Below are positions 34,565 through 44,305 of a stretch of DNA of 64,000 nt, piece by piece. A program made the translations under genes and the position numbers. Under the pieces are notes generated by a model. That model was not told the origin of the DNA, did not search any database, and worked only from the letters and a program-made list of their open reading frames with translations. Source of the DNA: an uncultured Clostridia bacterium (GTDB lineage: Bacteria; Bacillota; Clostridia; Christensenellales; UBA1242); assembly GCA_934747765.1 (NCBI GenBank), contig CAKVGZ010000002.1:73068-137067 (forward strand). The letters are read 5' to 3'. The stretch's first letter is position 1. Each line of letters opens with the position of its first letter.

Positions 34565-36076
34565 TTACGCTTTGTAAAACAAAATTTCATATTTCACTTG
34601 TTCTTTTGAATCCGAATCATCAATGCTTATCCAAATTTCCGATATATTTTGCATTGAATGGCTTTCACTTTCATCTCTTACATAATATCTAATTCTGAAA
34701 TTACCAACAACAAATTCCTTTTTCGCTTGGATTTCTTCTTTTAAAGTGTAATCCTCAATGTTGATTAAAGTTTTGTTTTGCTCGTCACCATTTTTTATTA
34801 TGCTGATTACGTTTGGTTTTTCGCTAACTTGTTGCAAATCATAAAAGAATGTGTAGGAGTCTTGGTAGTAAATTGTATTTTCGCCATCATAATATACAAA
34901 ATTGTCATCCCATGTTTTGTTTGCTTCACACTCTGAAGCAAGGATTGTAACTTTGTTGTAGGCTGTTGAATTTGTGAAATCTAAACCCTTCAAAACTAAA
35001 TTATAACTGTAGATACCAATATAATAACTAGCGTCTATTTCTGAATTGTAATTCACATATCCAAGTGGAGTGACCGACAAAGGCAATGTCCAATAAGTTT
35101 CTCCGCTCAAAGTATATTTTTTCAATTTGTTTCCATTGCAGAAAAGCTCTGCATTTGAAACGTCAACACCTGTTAAATCTGCTAAAGAGATGTAAGCATA
35201 TCCTTTTGTGTCAGAAGCAAACACTCCATATTCGCTGATAGTCACATTATGATATGTTATGTTTAATACTTTTCCAGCATTGTTGAGAACACTGAAAGAA
35301 TTCAAAGTTAATGCATCAAAATCAATTTCTATTTGCATGTTTTTTGTTACAGCGGAACTTACGAAGTATTTATACAAATTCATATCTTTGGAATAAAATG
35401 CTTCAATCCATCCTCCTCTCATAAAGTTTGAAGTTGATGTAAACGAATAGTAATCAATCGCTTTCTCGCATTTTAAGACCATTCCGTTTTTCAATTCATG
35501 ATATTTTATATTCAATGAATAGTTTTGCGATTGCATAGCATCAAAAAGATTTGTTCCATCTTTTAAGACAAAATTTTTCAAATTCGTTTCTTGCTCAGAT
35601 GTTGGAGTTTTGCCATCTTTTGCAACAAAAGTTATGTTAATTGTTTTTGAATCGCATGTTGCAGTAAGATTGACGTCTTCTGTGGCATTTTTGATTGTTA
35701 CATTTCCAACAAGTTGATATGTTTGAATTGTTGTTGTTTCAATTGTCTTTTCTGCATCATAAGATGAGCTTTTTGTCCAATTAACTTCTTTGCCATTATT
35801 ATATATTTTCAAAGTGTCAGCGTCATATCCATCGCACAAAACAATGTCATAAGAAATTGTGGAGCCCGCCTTGATATATCCGCTCACACCACTAAAAGAG
35901 CCATCACCTTTCCATGATCCTGGCGTCACAAAACTCACAGCATTGTCTTGATTTACTTCATAGCCATGTGCATCATAATGAATTTGCTTTTCCACGTCGT
36001 CACCACACCCAGCAAAAATCATGCAAGGAATTGCAACAACAATGAGCAGCAAGCAATATAAAAATTTGTTTTTCAT
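34565..36076 (-). CDS. Large lipoprotein, hypothetical (503 aa)
   Basis: Signal peptide with lipobox FAGC (Cys 24), then about 480 residues of beta-rich sequence with many Asn/Tyr/Thr. No repeats or known domain recognised. Expected to be tethered to the outer face of the membrane. Own terminator. Confidence 0.75.
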   Translation of the reverse strand: MKNKFLYCLLLIVVAIPCMIFAGCGDDVEKQIHYDAHGYEVNQDNAVSFVTPGSWKGDGSFSGVSGYIKAGSTISYDIVLCDGYDADTLKIYNNGKEVNWTKSSSYDAEKTIETTTIQTYQLVGNVTIKNATEDVNLTATCDSKTINITFVAKDGKTPTSEQETNLKNFVLKDGTNLFDAMQSQNYSLNIKYHELKNGMVLKCEKAIDYYSFTSTSNFMRGGWIEAFYSKDMNLYKYFVSSAVTKNMQIEIDFDALTLNSFSVLNNAGKVLNITYHNVTISEYGVFASDTKGYAYISLADLTGVDVSNAELFCNGNKLKKYTLSGETYWTLPLSVTPLGYVNYNSEIDASYYIGIYSYNLVLKGLDFTNSTAYNKVTILASECEANKTWDDNFVYYDGENTIYYQDSYTFFYDLQQVSEKPNVISIIKNGDEQNKTLINIEDYTLKEEIQAKKEFVVGNFRIRYYVRDESESHSMQNISEIWISIDDSDSKEQVKYEILFYKA

Positions 36077-36156
36077 ATATTCCCCCTTAAGTTATACTCA
36101 TAATAACATAATTTTTCAAAATATCAAAATATTATTCGAACAAATTTGTTCGAAAA

Positions 36157-36183
36157 AAAACACGCCAAAAAATGCGTGTTTTA
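36157..36183 (-). terminator. Terminator after leuS
   Basis: AAAACACGC / GCGTGTTTT hairpin; A-run on plus equals T-run on minus. Confidence 0.8.
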
Positions 36184-38595
36184 AATTATAAAGTTTATGA
36201 TTCTTCCGGGAACAAAAATTATTTTTTTAACACCATCAAAATCAATTTGGATTTTTCCTTCGGATTGAATTTTTTCAACTGCTTGTTCCTTAGAGATGTT
36301 TCGAGAAACAAGAATTGTGCCTCTCATTTTTCCATTAACTTGAATTGGAAGATTGAACTCATCTTTTGTTGTTTTGGCTTCATCAAATTCTGGCCAAGTT
36401 GCGTCAAGAATATCCTTCCCAAAAACAATTTCGTACATTTCGCTTGTTATATGAGGCGCAAGAGGATTAAGTGATATCAAAAACTGTCTTAATTCTTCTT
36501 TTGTTATAAATCCGTCTGCTTTAATTTTCTTAAGGAAGATCATGCAAGCTGAAATTGCTGTGTTAAGTTTAAGATTTTCATAATCGTCAGAAATTTTCTT
36601 GATTAATGCGTTAAGTTCAACTTCGTGTTCTTTTGAAATTCCATCGCCTTTAACCATGTCTCGCAGTTTCCAAACTTTGTCTAAGAATCCAACAATTCCT
36701 TCAATTCCACTGTATGTCCACTGGCAACTATCTTCATATCCAGCCAAGAAATGAACGTGCATTCTGGCAACATCAACTCCATACTTGTCGATAACTTCTT
36801 GAGGCGAAACGCCATTGATGGATGATTTGCTCATCTTTTTGCCTTCGCTGTCAAGCACAAGTCCGCTTCCCATTTTTCTTATGAATGGGTCACGTGTTGG
36901 AACAACGCCAATGTCGTAAAGGAAATTTTGCCAGAAGAAAGCATACAAAACGTGTCTTGTTATGTGTTCGGTCCCTCCGGTGTAGACGTCAACACTCCCC
37001 CAATATTTCAATTTGTCAAAATCGGCAAGTTTGTCTTTATTGTGTGGGTCGCAATATCTGAGCCAATACCACGAAGAGCCTGCCCAATTTGGCATGGTGT
37101 CGGTTTCTCGTTTTGCCTTTCCTCCGCATTTTGGACAAGTGCAATTAACAAAACTTTCTATTTTCGAAAGTGGCGAATCTCCGTTTGCATTTGGCATATA
37201 GTCATTTGTTTTTGGAAGTAGAAGTGGAAGATCCTTTTCGTCCAAAGGAACAATTCCGCACTTTTCACAAAAAACAACTGGGAATGGTTCGCCCCAATAT
37301 CTTTGACGATTGAAAGGCCAATCTTTTAGCGAATAGTTAACAACTTTCTTTCCCCATCCGTTTTTAACAATCATGTCTGCCATCAATGGTTTTGCATCTT
37401 TAACTTTCATTCCGTCAAACTCGCCAGAGTTCATCATGACGCTGTTATTTTCAAGATATTCTGCTTTTTCAACAGCGCTCTTTGAAACATCACCTTCGAT
37501 GACTTGTATCATTGGAATGTCAAATTTTTGCGCAAACTCAAAATCTCTTTGGTCATGAGTTGGAACAGCCATAACTGCACCTGTTCCATATCCACTCAGG
37601 ACAAAATCAGCCAAAAACAATTTAACTTTTTTTCCGTTAACAGGGTTAATTGCGCAAACACCTTCAAGAACGCATCCGGTTTTTTCTTTGACTTGGCTCT
37701 TTCTTTCAAATTCACTTCTTAATGCAGTTTTTCTTTGATAGTCTTGAACTTCATTCATATTTTTTATATAAGGTTCAAGTTTTTTGACCAGGTCGTTTTC
37801 TGGAGCAAGTGAAACAAAAGTCACTCCAAAAATTGTTTCAATGCAGGTGGTGAAAATTTCAACTTCGCCAGCGTGATTGCCATTTTCGTCAACAATTTCA
37901 AATTTAACTTGCACGCCTTCACTTTTACCAATCCAGTTTCGTTGAGCTTCTTTTAAGTAATCTGCCATTTGAATTCTGTCAACATTTCCAAGGAGTTTTT
38001 CGGCATATTCTTTCATTTTCAAAAACCAAACATCGCGATTGACTTGCACAACATCATTTCCGCAACGGTCACATTTGCCCCCTTGACTGTCTTCGTTGGA
38101 CAGAACTGTTTGGCAATGCTCACAGTAGTTCACAGTTCCTTTTTGTTTGTATGCTTTTCCATTTTTCAAAAGTTGCAAAAAAATCCATTGAGTCCATTTG
38201 TAATATTCTGGGTCGCTTGTGCAGAATGCTCTTGAATAGTCAAATGACATTCCCAAACCCTTAAGTTGAGTTAAAATTGTTTTAAATCCATTTTCAACAA
38301 AATCTTTAGGGTCCGTTCCATATTTAATGGCAGCATTTTCGGCAGGAAGCCCAAATGCATCGCCCCCAATTGGAAACAGAACATTATATCCTTTAAATCT
38401 TTTGTATCTTGCAAGAGCGTCGGCAGGGATTGTTCCTTTAAGATGCCCCATGTGCAAACTTTTTCCACTGACATTTGGAAATTCATAAAGCACATAATAT
38501 TTTGGTTTTGTTGGGTGAAAATCAACTGCTTTCAATCTTTCATCATTTTCCCATCTGTTTTGCCATTTTTTTTCAATGGTTTTAAAATCGTACAT
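36181..38595 (-). CDS. leuS: Leucyl-tRNA synthetase (804 aa)
   Basis: Class I synthetase. HIGH motif in SLHMGHLKG; editing (CP1) domain with GTGAVMAVPTHDQRD; zinc-like Cys clusters (CEHC...CDRC, CEKCG, CPKCG); KMSKS in GKKMSKSSING; anticodon-binding and C-terminal domains. Full length for the bacterial family. AAAGGACA upstream of the ATG. No T-box leader fits in the 145 nt before it. Divergent from eno. Confidence 0.97.
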   Translation of the reverse strand: MYDFKTIEKKWQNRWENDERLKAVDFHPTKPKYYVLYEFPNVSGKSLHMGHLKGTIPADALARYKRFKGYNVLFPIGGDAFGLPAENAAIKYGTDPKDFVENGFKTILTQLKGLGMSFDYSRAFCTSDPEYYKWTQWIFLQLLKNGKAYKQKGTVNYCEHCQTVLSNEDSQGGKCDRCGNDVVQVNRDVWFLKMKEYAEKLLGNVDRIQMADYLKEAQRNWIGKSEGVQVKFEIVDENGNHAGEVEIFTTCIETIFGVTFVSLAPENDLVKKLEPYIKNMNEVQDYQRKTALRSEFERKSQVKEKTGCVLEGVCAINPVNGKKVKLFLADFVLSGYGTGAVMAVPTHDQRDFEFAQKFDIPMIQVIEGDVSKSAVEKAEYLENNSVMMNSGEFDGMKVKDAKPLMADMIVKNGWGKKVVNYSLKDWPFNRQRYWGEPFPVVFCEKCGIVPLDEKDLPLLLPKTNDYMPNANGDSPLSKIESFVNCTCPKCGGKAKRETDTMPNWAGSSWYWLRYCDPHNKDKLADFDKLKYWGSVDVYTGGTEHITRHVLYAFFWQNFLYDIGVVPTRDPFIRKMGSGLVLDSEGKKMSKSSINGVSPQEVIDKYGVDVARMHVHFLAGYEDSCQWTYSGIEGIVGFLDKVWKLRDMVKGDGISKEHEVELNALIKKISDDYENLKLNTAISACMIFLKKIKADGFITKEELRQFLISLNPLAPHITSEMYEIVFGKDILDATWPEFDEAKTTKDEFNLPIQVNGKMRGTILVSRNISKEQAVEKIQSEGKIQIDFDGVKKIIFVPGRIINFII

Positions 38596-38686
38596 AATTT
38601 GTGTCCTTTCTGAAAGAATATATCACAAAACGAATATTTTTTCAACGAATTTGGCAACAAATTTTTGTGCAAACTTTCTTTTTGTT

Positions 38687-38714
38687 TTGATAAAAATTTA
38701 ATATAAGATATAAT
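38687..38714 (+). promoter_or_regulatory. eno promoter
   Basis: TTGATA, 16-nt spacer, TATAAT, followed by a 26-nt leader with a GGGGGATG ribosome site. Confidence 0.7.
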
Positions 38715-38740
38715 CAAATTAAAACAATTTAGGGGGATGA

Positions 38741-40021
38741 ATGAAAAAGATTTTGATAACAAATGTTCACGCAAGACAAATTTTGGACAGCCGAGGCAAC
38801 CCCACTGTTGAAGTGGACGTTGAAGTAAACAAAAAGATTGTTGGAAGAGCAAGTGTTCCTTCTGGCGCTTCAACAGGCGCTTTTGAAGCAGTGGAACTTC
38901 GCGACGGAGATGCAAAAAAATTTAATGGGAAATCTGTTGAAAAAGCAGTTGAAAATGTCAATAAAATCATTGGTCCAGCAATTTTGAAAATGAATGCAAC
39001 AGAACAAGAAAAGATAGACAAAAAAATGATTGAACTTGACGGAACAAAAAACAAAAGTCGTCTTGGCGCAAACGCAATTTTGGGAGTTTCGCTTGCCTGT
39101 GCAAAAGCAGGAGCAAAAGCGCTTAACATTCCTTTTTACGAATATTTAGGAAAAGGCACAACTCTTCCACTTCCAATGATGAACATAATTAATGGCGGAA
39201 AACATGCTGACAACAACGTCAACATTCAAGAGTTTATGATTATGCCAGTTAGTGCAAACAACTTTGAAACCGCCCTTAGAATGTGCGCAGAAACTTTTCA
39301 TGCACTAAAAGCCGTTTTGAAGAAAAAAGGATTTTCCACTGCTGTTGGCGACGAAGGTGGATTTGCGCCAAACTTTGAATGTGACGAGGACGCATTTAAG
39401 TGCATAATGGAAGCAATTGAAAAAGCAGGCTATAAACCAAAAAAAGATTTCAAACTTGCAGTTGATGTGGCAGGAACAGAAATGTTTGACGAAGCAAAAA
39501 AACTTGGGAAAACAGGTTATTATTTCTGGAAATCAAAAACTTTTTACACGACTGATGAAATGATTGAATATTGGAACAACATGACAAAAAAATATCCAAT
39601 CTGTTCAATAGAAGACGCTCTTGGCGAAGAAGATTGGGAGGGTTGGAAAAAGTTGACAAAAAAGCTTGGAAAGAAAGTTCAACTTGTTGGCGATGACCTT
39701 TTTGTTACCAACACCGAGCGAATCAAAAAAGGAATTGAAAACAAAGTTGCAAATGCAGTTTTGGTCAAAGTCAATCAGATAGGAACATTGACCGAAACCA
39801 TTGAAGCGATAAATTTAGCAAAATCAAACGGATACAATGTTGTCATATCTCATCGCAGTGGCGAAACAGAAGACACAACAATTGCCGACCTTGCAGTGGC
39901 ACTTGATGCGGGTCAAATTAAGTCTGGAGCACCTTCCAGAACCGACCGTGTGGCAAAATACAATCAACTTTTGAGAATTGAAGAACAATTAAATAAGAAA
40001 GCAAAATTTTTTAGATTTTAG
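38741..40021 (+). CDS. eno: Enolase (426 aa)
   Basis: Glycolytic 2-phosphoglycerate dehydratase. N-terminal ARQILDSRGNPTVEVDV, catalytic/metal residues in AVDVAGTEMFD, SIEDALGEEDW and GDDLFVTN, signature VLVKVNQIGTLTETIEA and SHRSGETEDT. Full length. Ribosome site GGGGGATGA; cytosolic. Confidence 0.97.
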   Translation: MKKILITNVHARQILDSRGNPTVEVDVEVNKKIVGRASVPSGASTGAFEAVELRDGDAKKFNGKSVEKAVENVNKIIGPAILKMNATEQEKIDKKMIELDGTKNKSRLGANAILGVSLACAKAGAKALNIPFYEYLGKGTTLPLPMMNIINGGKHADNNVNIQEFMIMPVSANNFETALRMCAETFHALKAVLKKKGFSTAVGDEGGFAPNFECDEDAFKCIMEAIEKAGYKPKKDFKLAVDVAGTEMFDEAKKLGKTGYYFWKSKTFYTTDEMIEYWNNMTKKYPICSIEDALGEEDWEGWKKLTKKLGKKVQLVGDDLFVTNTERIKKGIENKVANAVLVKVNQIGTLTETIEAINLAKSNGYNVVISHRSGETEDTTIADLAVALDAGQIKSGAPSRTDRVAKYNQLLRIEEQLNKKAKFFRF

Positions 40022-40039
40022 AAAATATGTTCAAACAAA

Positions 40040-40070
40040 TAAACAAACTCTTTGAAAAAGTTTGTTTTTT
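40040..40070 (+). terminator. eno terminator overlapping the hflX promoter
   Basis: AAACAAACT / AGTTTGTTT hairpin then T-run. The loop region holds TTGAAA, the -35 of the next gene. Confidence 0.75.
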
Positions 40071-40079
40071 GTTTATAAT
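40052..40079 (+). promoter_or_regulatory. hflX promoter, leaderless
   Basis: TTGAAA, 16-nt spacer, TATAAT, 6 nt to the ATG at 40086. Confidence 0.7.
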
Positions 40080-40085
40080 AAGTTT

Positions 40086-41171
40086 ATGGAAACAAAAAAA
40101 GAAAAAGAAATTGCAGTTTTGTTTGGAATGAGCCTTGGAAATGACGACGGCTACACAAGTTTGAAAGAACTTGAACGTCTTGCAGAAACAGCAAGCGTTG
40201 AAGTTTGCGGAAAACTTTTTCAAAAAGCAAAAGAAATAACTCCAGCAACCTACATTGGAAGCGGAAAAGTTTTGGAGCTTAAAGAACTTGTTGAGCAAAG
40301 CGGAGCAAACCTTGCAATTTGTGACAATGAACTTTCGGGTTCACAAATAAACAACATTTCCGAAATAATTGGAGTTAAGGTCATCGACCGAACAACATTG
40401 ATTTTGGATATTTTTGCAAAGCGTGCACTTTCCAACGAAGGAAAACTCCAAGTTGAACTTGCCATGTTGAAATATTATCTCCCAAGACTTTCGGGCATTT
40501 CAGGAACAAGTGGACGATTTGGATCAGGCGGAGTTGGAATGAGAGGCCCTGGCGAAACGGCTCTTGAACTTGACAAACGAAAAATTCGCGACCAAATTTC
40601 AAAACTCGAATCGCAAATTGAAAAAATAAAAAATGAAAGATTTTTGCGACGAAAGAATCGCAATCAAGGAAATGTAAAATCTGTTTCTATTGTGGGATAC
40701 ACAAATGCTGGGAAATCCACGCTTATGAATCTCATAACTAAAGCAGGAATATATGCGGACGACAAACTTTTTGCCACCTTAGACACCACAACGCGTTTGC
40801 TTTGGCTTGCACCTGGAAAACAAATTGTTTTAACAGACACAGTTGGATTTATAAACAAACTCCCAAAAGCATTTGCTCCTGCTTTTTCGGCAACGCTTGA
40901 AGAAGTTTCGTCAAGCGACCTTATAATTCATTTGATTGACATAACCGACAAACATCGCGAAATGCACGAACAAGTTGTTCTTGACGAACTTGAGAAACTT
41001 GGAGCAAAAGACATTCCAGTTTTGACGGTTTATAACAAAACAGACATTTTGACGTCGAGCGAAGCAATTGAACTTAGAAAAACTCTTCCAAACGACGCAA
41101 TTTTCCTTTCAGCAAAGAAAAACGAAAATGTTGAAGAATTAAAACAAAAAATCATCGAAAATTTATTTTAA
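40086..41171 (+). CDS. hflX: GTPase HflX (361 aa)
   Basis: Ribosome-associated GTPase that splits stalled or heat-damaged 70S. N-terminal HflX domain with Gly-rich GTSGRFGSGGVGMRGPGE (about 137-155), coiled linker, then a G domain with VGYTNAGKST, DTVGFI and YNKTD. The start at 40086 is chosen because a TATAAT lies 6 nt before it. Confidence 0.95.
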   Translation: METKKEKEIAVLFGMSLGNDDGYTSLKELERLAETASVEVCGKLFQKAKEITPATYIGSGKVLELKELVEQSGANLAICDNELSGSQINNISEIIGVKVIDRTTLILDIFAKRALSNEGKLQVELAMLKYYLPRLSGISGTSGRFGSGGVGMRGPGETALELDKRKIRDQISKLESQIEKIKNERFLRRKNRNQGNVKSVSIVGYTNAGKSTLMNLITKAGIYADDKLFATLDTTTRLLWLAPGKQIVLTDTVGFINKLPKAFAPAFSATLEEVSSSDLIIHLIDITDKHREMHEQVVLDELEKLGAKDIPVLTVYNKTDILTSSEAIELRKTLPNDAIFLSAKKNENVEELKQKIIENLF

Positions 41172-41199
41172 AAAACAGTTCCCCCAAAGGAACTGTTTT
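41172..41199. terminator. Bidirectional terminator, hflX and rnpB
   Basis: AAAACAGTTCC / GGAACTGTTTT stem with loop CCCAAA, A-run and T-run on either side. Confidence 0.85.
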
Positions 41200-41205
41200 A
41201 TTTGT

Positions 41206-41548
41206 CATAGCTAGTCTATAAGCCGAGTTCTGTATTTGATGGCCATCTATCTAGACGCGATGTCTCCAACGCGTTCAAGCGGTGTTATTAAGAAGCGAGC
41301 GAACAACCCTGATGCTTCTTTTAACCTTACTCCAGGCGGGGTTTACATGTGCCACTTTTGTTACCAAACGTGCGGTGAGCTCTTACCTCCCCTTTCCATC
41401 CTTACTCTGCCAATGGCAAAGCGGTTTATTTCTGTTGCACTTTCCTTAAAGTCGCCTTCACCAGCAGTTAACTGGCGCCCTGTTCTTTGGAGCTCGGACT
41501 TTCCTCATGTTCTTCATTATAAAGACATGCGACCATCTGGCTAACTAC
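41206..41548 (-). ncRNA. rnpB: RNase P RNA (type A-like)
   Basis: Catalytic RNA for tRNA 5' maturation. On the minus strand it contains GAGGAAAGTCCGAGCTCC (conserved region I/II), AGTGCAACAGAAA, GGTAAGAGCTCACCGC, GTAAACCCCGCCTGGAG and the closing AGAACTCGGCTTATAGACT. The 5' TAGTTAG pairs with CTAGCTA near the 3' end (P1). The 5' end is placed from the promoter below; the 3' end is approximate. The layout looks like type A rather than the Bacillus type B. Confidence 0.93.
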
Positions 41549-41554
41549 ACCAAT

Positions 41555-41582
41555 ATTATATAACTTTAAAATTATTTGTCAA
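41555..41582 (-). promoter_or_regulatory. rnpB promoter
   Basis: TTGACA, 16-nt spacer, TATAAT, start about 7 nt downstream. Confidence 0.85.
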
Positions 41583-41590
41583 GATAATGT

Positions 41591-41618
41591 TTGACTTGGG
41601 CATCAAAAGATATATAAT
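41591..41618 (+). promoter_or_regulatory. tatD promoter, leaderless
   Basis: TTGACT, 16-nt spacer, TATAAT, 6 nt to the ATG at 41625. Back to back with the rnpB promoter. Confidence 0.75.
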
Positions 41619-41624
41619 TAAGTT

Positions 41625-42452
41625 ATGTTAATTGACGTACATGCACATTTAAACGATCCAAAACTGATTGAAAGCGTTAAAGAAATTGTTGAAAAATCCA
41701 GGCAGAGTGGAGTTGAAAGAATAATATGTTCTGGGCACAACATGGCTTCTTCCATGCTGGCAATTCAACTCGCGAAAGAATTTGATAACGTTTATGCAAC
41801 AATTGGACTTCATCCACATTCCTGTTTTGAATTCAATAAGGATTTTGAAACTTTATTAAAATCTGAAATAAACAATGAGAAAATTGTTGGAATAGGCGAA
41901 ATTGGATTGGATTATTTTAATTTAGACGCACAAATTGAAGAAATTTCAAAGAATTTTCCCAACCTGTCTTTAACAAAGGAAAAGGTTATTGAAAAGCAAA
42001 AAGACGTGTTTTTGAAACAACTTGAACTTGCAAACAAATATAGTCTTCCCTTTGTGATTCACATGCGTGATGCAACAGGCGAAACGTTGAAATTGCTTGA
42101 ATCTCACAAAGACCTCATCAAAAATTCTGGACTGGTTCACTGCTACTCAGGAAGTTTGGAAACAACAAAAAGAATTGAAGAGCTGGGCTTGTATTACTCG
42201 ATTGGCGGTTCGATAACTTTCAAAAATTCCAGGATAATGCCTGACGTTTTAAAAGAAGTTGGAATAGAACATGTTTTGCTGGAGACGGACTGTCCTTATC
42301 TAAGTCCAGAACCTTTCCGAGGCCAAACAAACACCCCAGCATCAATTCCTCTTATTGTCAAAAAAATATCTGAACTAACAAACATTTCAGAAAGCGAAAT
42401 TGAAAAAACAACAACACAAAATGCATTCAACTTATTTAAAAGGCTTAAATGA
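41625..42452 (+). CDS. TatD-family metal-dependent DNase (275 aa)
   Basis: TIM-barrel hydrolase. N-terminal IDVHAHLND (metal His pair), GIGEIGLDYF (metal Glu), FVIHMRDA, VHCYSG and LLETDCPYLSPEPFRGQ (metal Asp). Members are 3'-exonuclease/AP-site DNases. The stop overlaps the rsmA start by 4 nt; tatD-rsmA neighbourhood is common in Firmicutes. Confidence 0.94.
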   Translation: MLIDVHAHLNDPKLIESVKEIVEKSRQSGVERIICSGHNMASSMLAIQLAKEFDNVYATIGLHPHSCFEFNKDFETLLKSEINNEKIVGIGEIGLDYFNLDAQIEEISKNFPNLSLTKEKVIEKQKDVFLKQLELANKYSLPFVIHMRDATGETLKLLESHKDLIKNSGLVHCYSGSLETTKRIEELGLYYSIGGSITFKNSRIMPDVLKEVGIEHVLLETDCPYLSPEPFRGQTNTPASIPLIVKKISELTNISESEIEKTTTQNAFNLFKRLK

Positions 42453-43258
42453 TGGAAAATTTCAAATTTAAAAAAGAATTTGGACAAAATTTTATTTTTG
42501 ACGGAAACTTACTTTCGGCAATCGTTTCTGATGCAGGAATAACTTCAGATGATGAAGTTTTGGAAATTGGAGCAGGAGCAGGCACACTCACAAAAAAACT
42601 TTGTGAAAAAGCAAAAAAAGTTGTGTCTTATGAAATTGACAAAAACTTGACCGAGCATCTTTATGAAATTCAAAAACAAAATCAAAACTTACAAGTTGAA
42701 ATGAAAGATGCGCTTAAAGAAAATATTGACGAAATTGAAAAGCATTTTTCGGGCAATTACAAAATTGTTGCAAACTTGCCCTACTACATCACCTCACCCA
42801 TGATTTTCAAATTTCTTGAGCAAACACAACGTGTTTCATCCATGACGGTTATGGTGCAAAAAGAAGTTGCCGAAAGGTTTTCTGCAAAAGAAAATTCAAA
42901 AGAATATGGAATTGCAACAATCATGATAAACTATCATGCAGACGTGGAATATCTAAGAACTGTTGGCAGGCAAATGTTCACGCCTCCACCAAATGTTGAT
43001 TCTGCTCTTATAAAAATCACACCGTCAAACAAAGAAAAAGCAGACAATGATGAAATATTTGCACTGATGGTGAAAACTGCGTTTTCTTCTCGAAGAAAAA
43101 CATTGTCTAACAATCTTTCAAAACTGGGTATTAGTAAATCTGATGTGGACAACGCAATTGGAGATTTTGGAAAACCACCAACCACACGAGCCGAACAACT
43201 TTCAATTCACGAATTCATTTTGCTTTCGAACAAATTGCAAAAATTCGTCAAAATATAA
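42449..43258 (+). CDS. rsmA: 16S rRNA dimethyladenosine transferase KsgA (269 aa)
   Basis: SAM-dependent methyltransferase that dimethylates two adjacent adenines of 16S rRNA helix 45. EFGQNFIFD, LEIGAGAGTLT (SAM site), VANLPYYITSP (catalytic NLPY) and FTPPPNVDSALIKI. Two adjacent ATGs (42449 and 42452) are both possible. Co-translated with tatD. Confidence 0.96.
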   Translation: MMENFKFKKEFGQNFIFDGNLLSAIVSDAGITSDDEVLEIGAGAGTLTKKLCEKAKKVVSYEIDKNLTEHLYEIQKQNQNLQVEMKDALKENIDEIEKHFSGNYKIVANLPYYITSPMIFKFLEQTQRVSSMTVMVQKEVAERFSAKENSKEYGIATIMINYHADVEYLRTVGRQMFTPPPNVDSALIKITPSNKEKADNDEIFALMVKTAFSSRRKTLSNNLSKLGISKSDVDNAIGDFGKPPTTRAEQLSIHEFILLSNKLQKFVKI

Positions 43259-43286
43259 CAAAAAAGCGAAAATATCGCTTTTTTTC
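43258..43286 (+). terminator. Terminator after rsmA
   Basis: AAAAAAGCGA / TCGCTTTTTT hairpin with T-run. Confidence 0.85.
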
Positions 43287-43339
43287 ATGCGCAACACACT
43301 ATTTCTCTTCATATATAATAATTAATGTTAGGAGAAAAC

Positions 43340-44272
43340 ATGAAAGACAAAACAATAATTCTTTCTTCGCTGACAGGGTCAAGCGAAAAAGCAGTTTTAA
43401 ATTTGGAAAAATCGGAAGATGGATTTAGCGGAAAAATCAGATTATACAATTTCAAGTCTGTGCCAAAAGGAATTTTGACTCTCGGATTTTTGATTGACAA
43501 GCAAGTCTACAAGTCCGCACTCACATTCGAAGGTCGCGACGCATATTCTTTCAATCTTGGAATAGACAAACTTCCAGCATTCACTTGCGCGCTTGTTAAC
43601 ATTGCCAACGGCGACGCAACTCCAATTTTGTCCGGTTCAAGTGACAACAAAATTGAAAGTGAAACAGCAGTTGCTCTTTGCCGAAATTTTTCACTTTTGG
43701 AAAAGACCAATCTTTCGATGAAAGAAGCCGAGCAATCTCTGGACGAAACCGGAATTGATTATTCGGACGAAGTCAAAGAAGAAATAGAAGATGCAATAGA
43801 CAAAAGTATGTGTGAAGGATGCCAAAGCGATAAATGTGCAAATTGCAACTATCGAAACGCTTTCTACAATCAACCTCCAACCAATCCAACACCAACTCCA
43901 CTATATCCCGACAACGAAACAAAAGAGACATCAACCGATTTCTACGGAGAAATAAAAAATCAACTTTCAGTTCTCTTTGAGAGATATCCAGAAGAAACAT
44001 TCCTTAATGAAATCATTCCAAACAGCAAGTGGGTCAAAGTCGATTATGAAGACAACGGAAAATATTTTGTTATTGGTTTAATTTATGAAGATGAAAAAGT
44101 TGCTTATGTTTGCTATGGCATGCCAGGCGAATATTCAGTTGAACCTCCAAAAGAATTCATAGGAATTTCTCAATGGCTTCCATTGGACCCAGAAAAACCA
44201 AACGAACTTGGCTATTGGCTGATGTATCAAGATGCAGAAACTGGCGAAAATGTTGAAATAAAAATCAGTTAA
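43340..44272 (+). CDS. Hypothetical protein with Cys knuckle (310 aa)
   Basis: AGGAG sets the ATG at 43340. N-terminal beta-rich domain (about 1-115), a helical part, then C-x2-C-x4-C-x2-C (CEGCQSDKCANC, about 160-171) that could bind zinc, a Pro/Thr linker (NQPPTNPTPTP), and a C-terminal domain (about 200-310) with YFVIGLIYEDEKVAYVCYGMPG. This looks like a conserved clostridial protein of unknown role; I cannot name a family. Confidence 0.7.
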   Translation: MKDKTIILSSLTGSSEKAVLNLEKSEDGFSGKIRLYNFKSVPKGILTLGFLIDKQVYKSALTFEGRDAYSFNLGIDKLPAFTCALVNIANGDATPILSGSSDNKIESETAVALCRNFSLLEKTNLSMKEAEQSLDETGIDYSDEVKEEIEDAIDKSMCEGCQSDKCANCNYRNAFYNQPPTNPTPTPLYPDNETKETSTDFYGEIKNQLSVLFERYPEETFLNEIIPNSKWVKVDYEDNGKYFVIGLIYEDEKVAYVCYGMPGEYSVEPPKEFIGISQWLPLDPEKPNELGYWLMYQDAETGENVEIKIS

Positions 44273-44273
44273 A

Positions 44274-44305
44274 AAAAACAGTTATTTCCTAACTGTTTTC
44301 TTTTT
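44274..44305. terminator. Bidirectional terminator
   Basis: AAAACAGTTA / TAACTGTTTT hairpin between convergent genes. Confidence 0.85.

Noticed and set aside
38596..38740. T-box riboswitch before leuS
   Set aside because: The spacer is only 145 nt, shared with the eno promoter, and no T-box sequence is visible.
41236..41544. 102-aa open frame on the plus strand
   Set aside because: Lies antisense within RNase P RNA, whose conserved blocks are clear on the minus strand.
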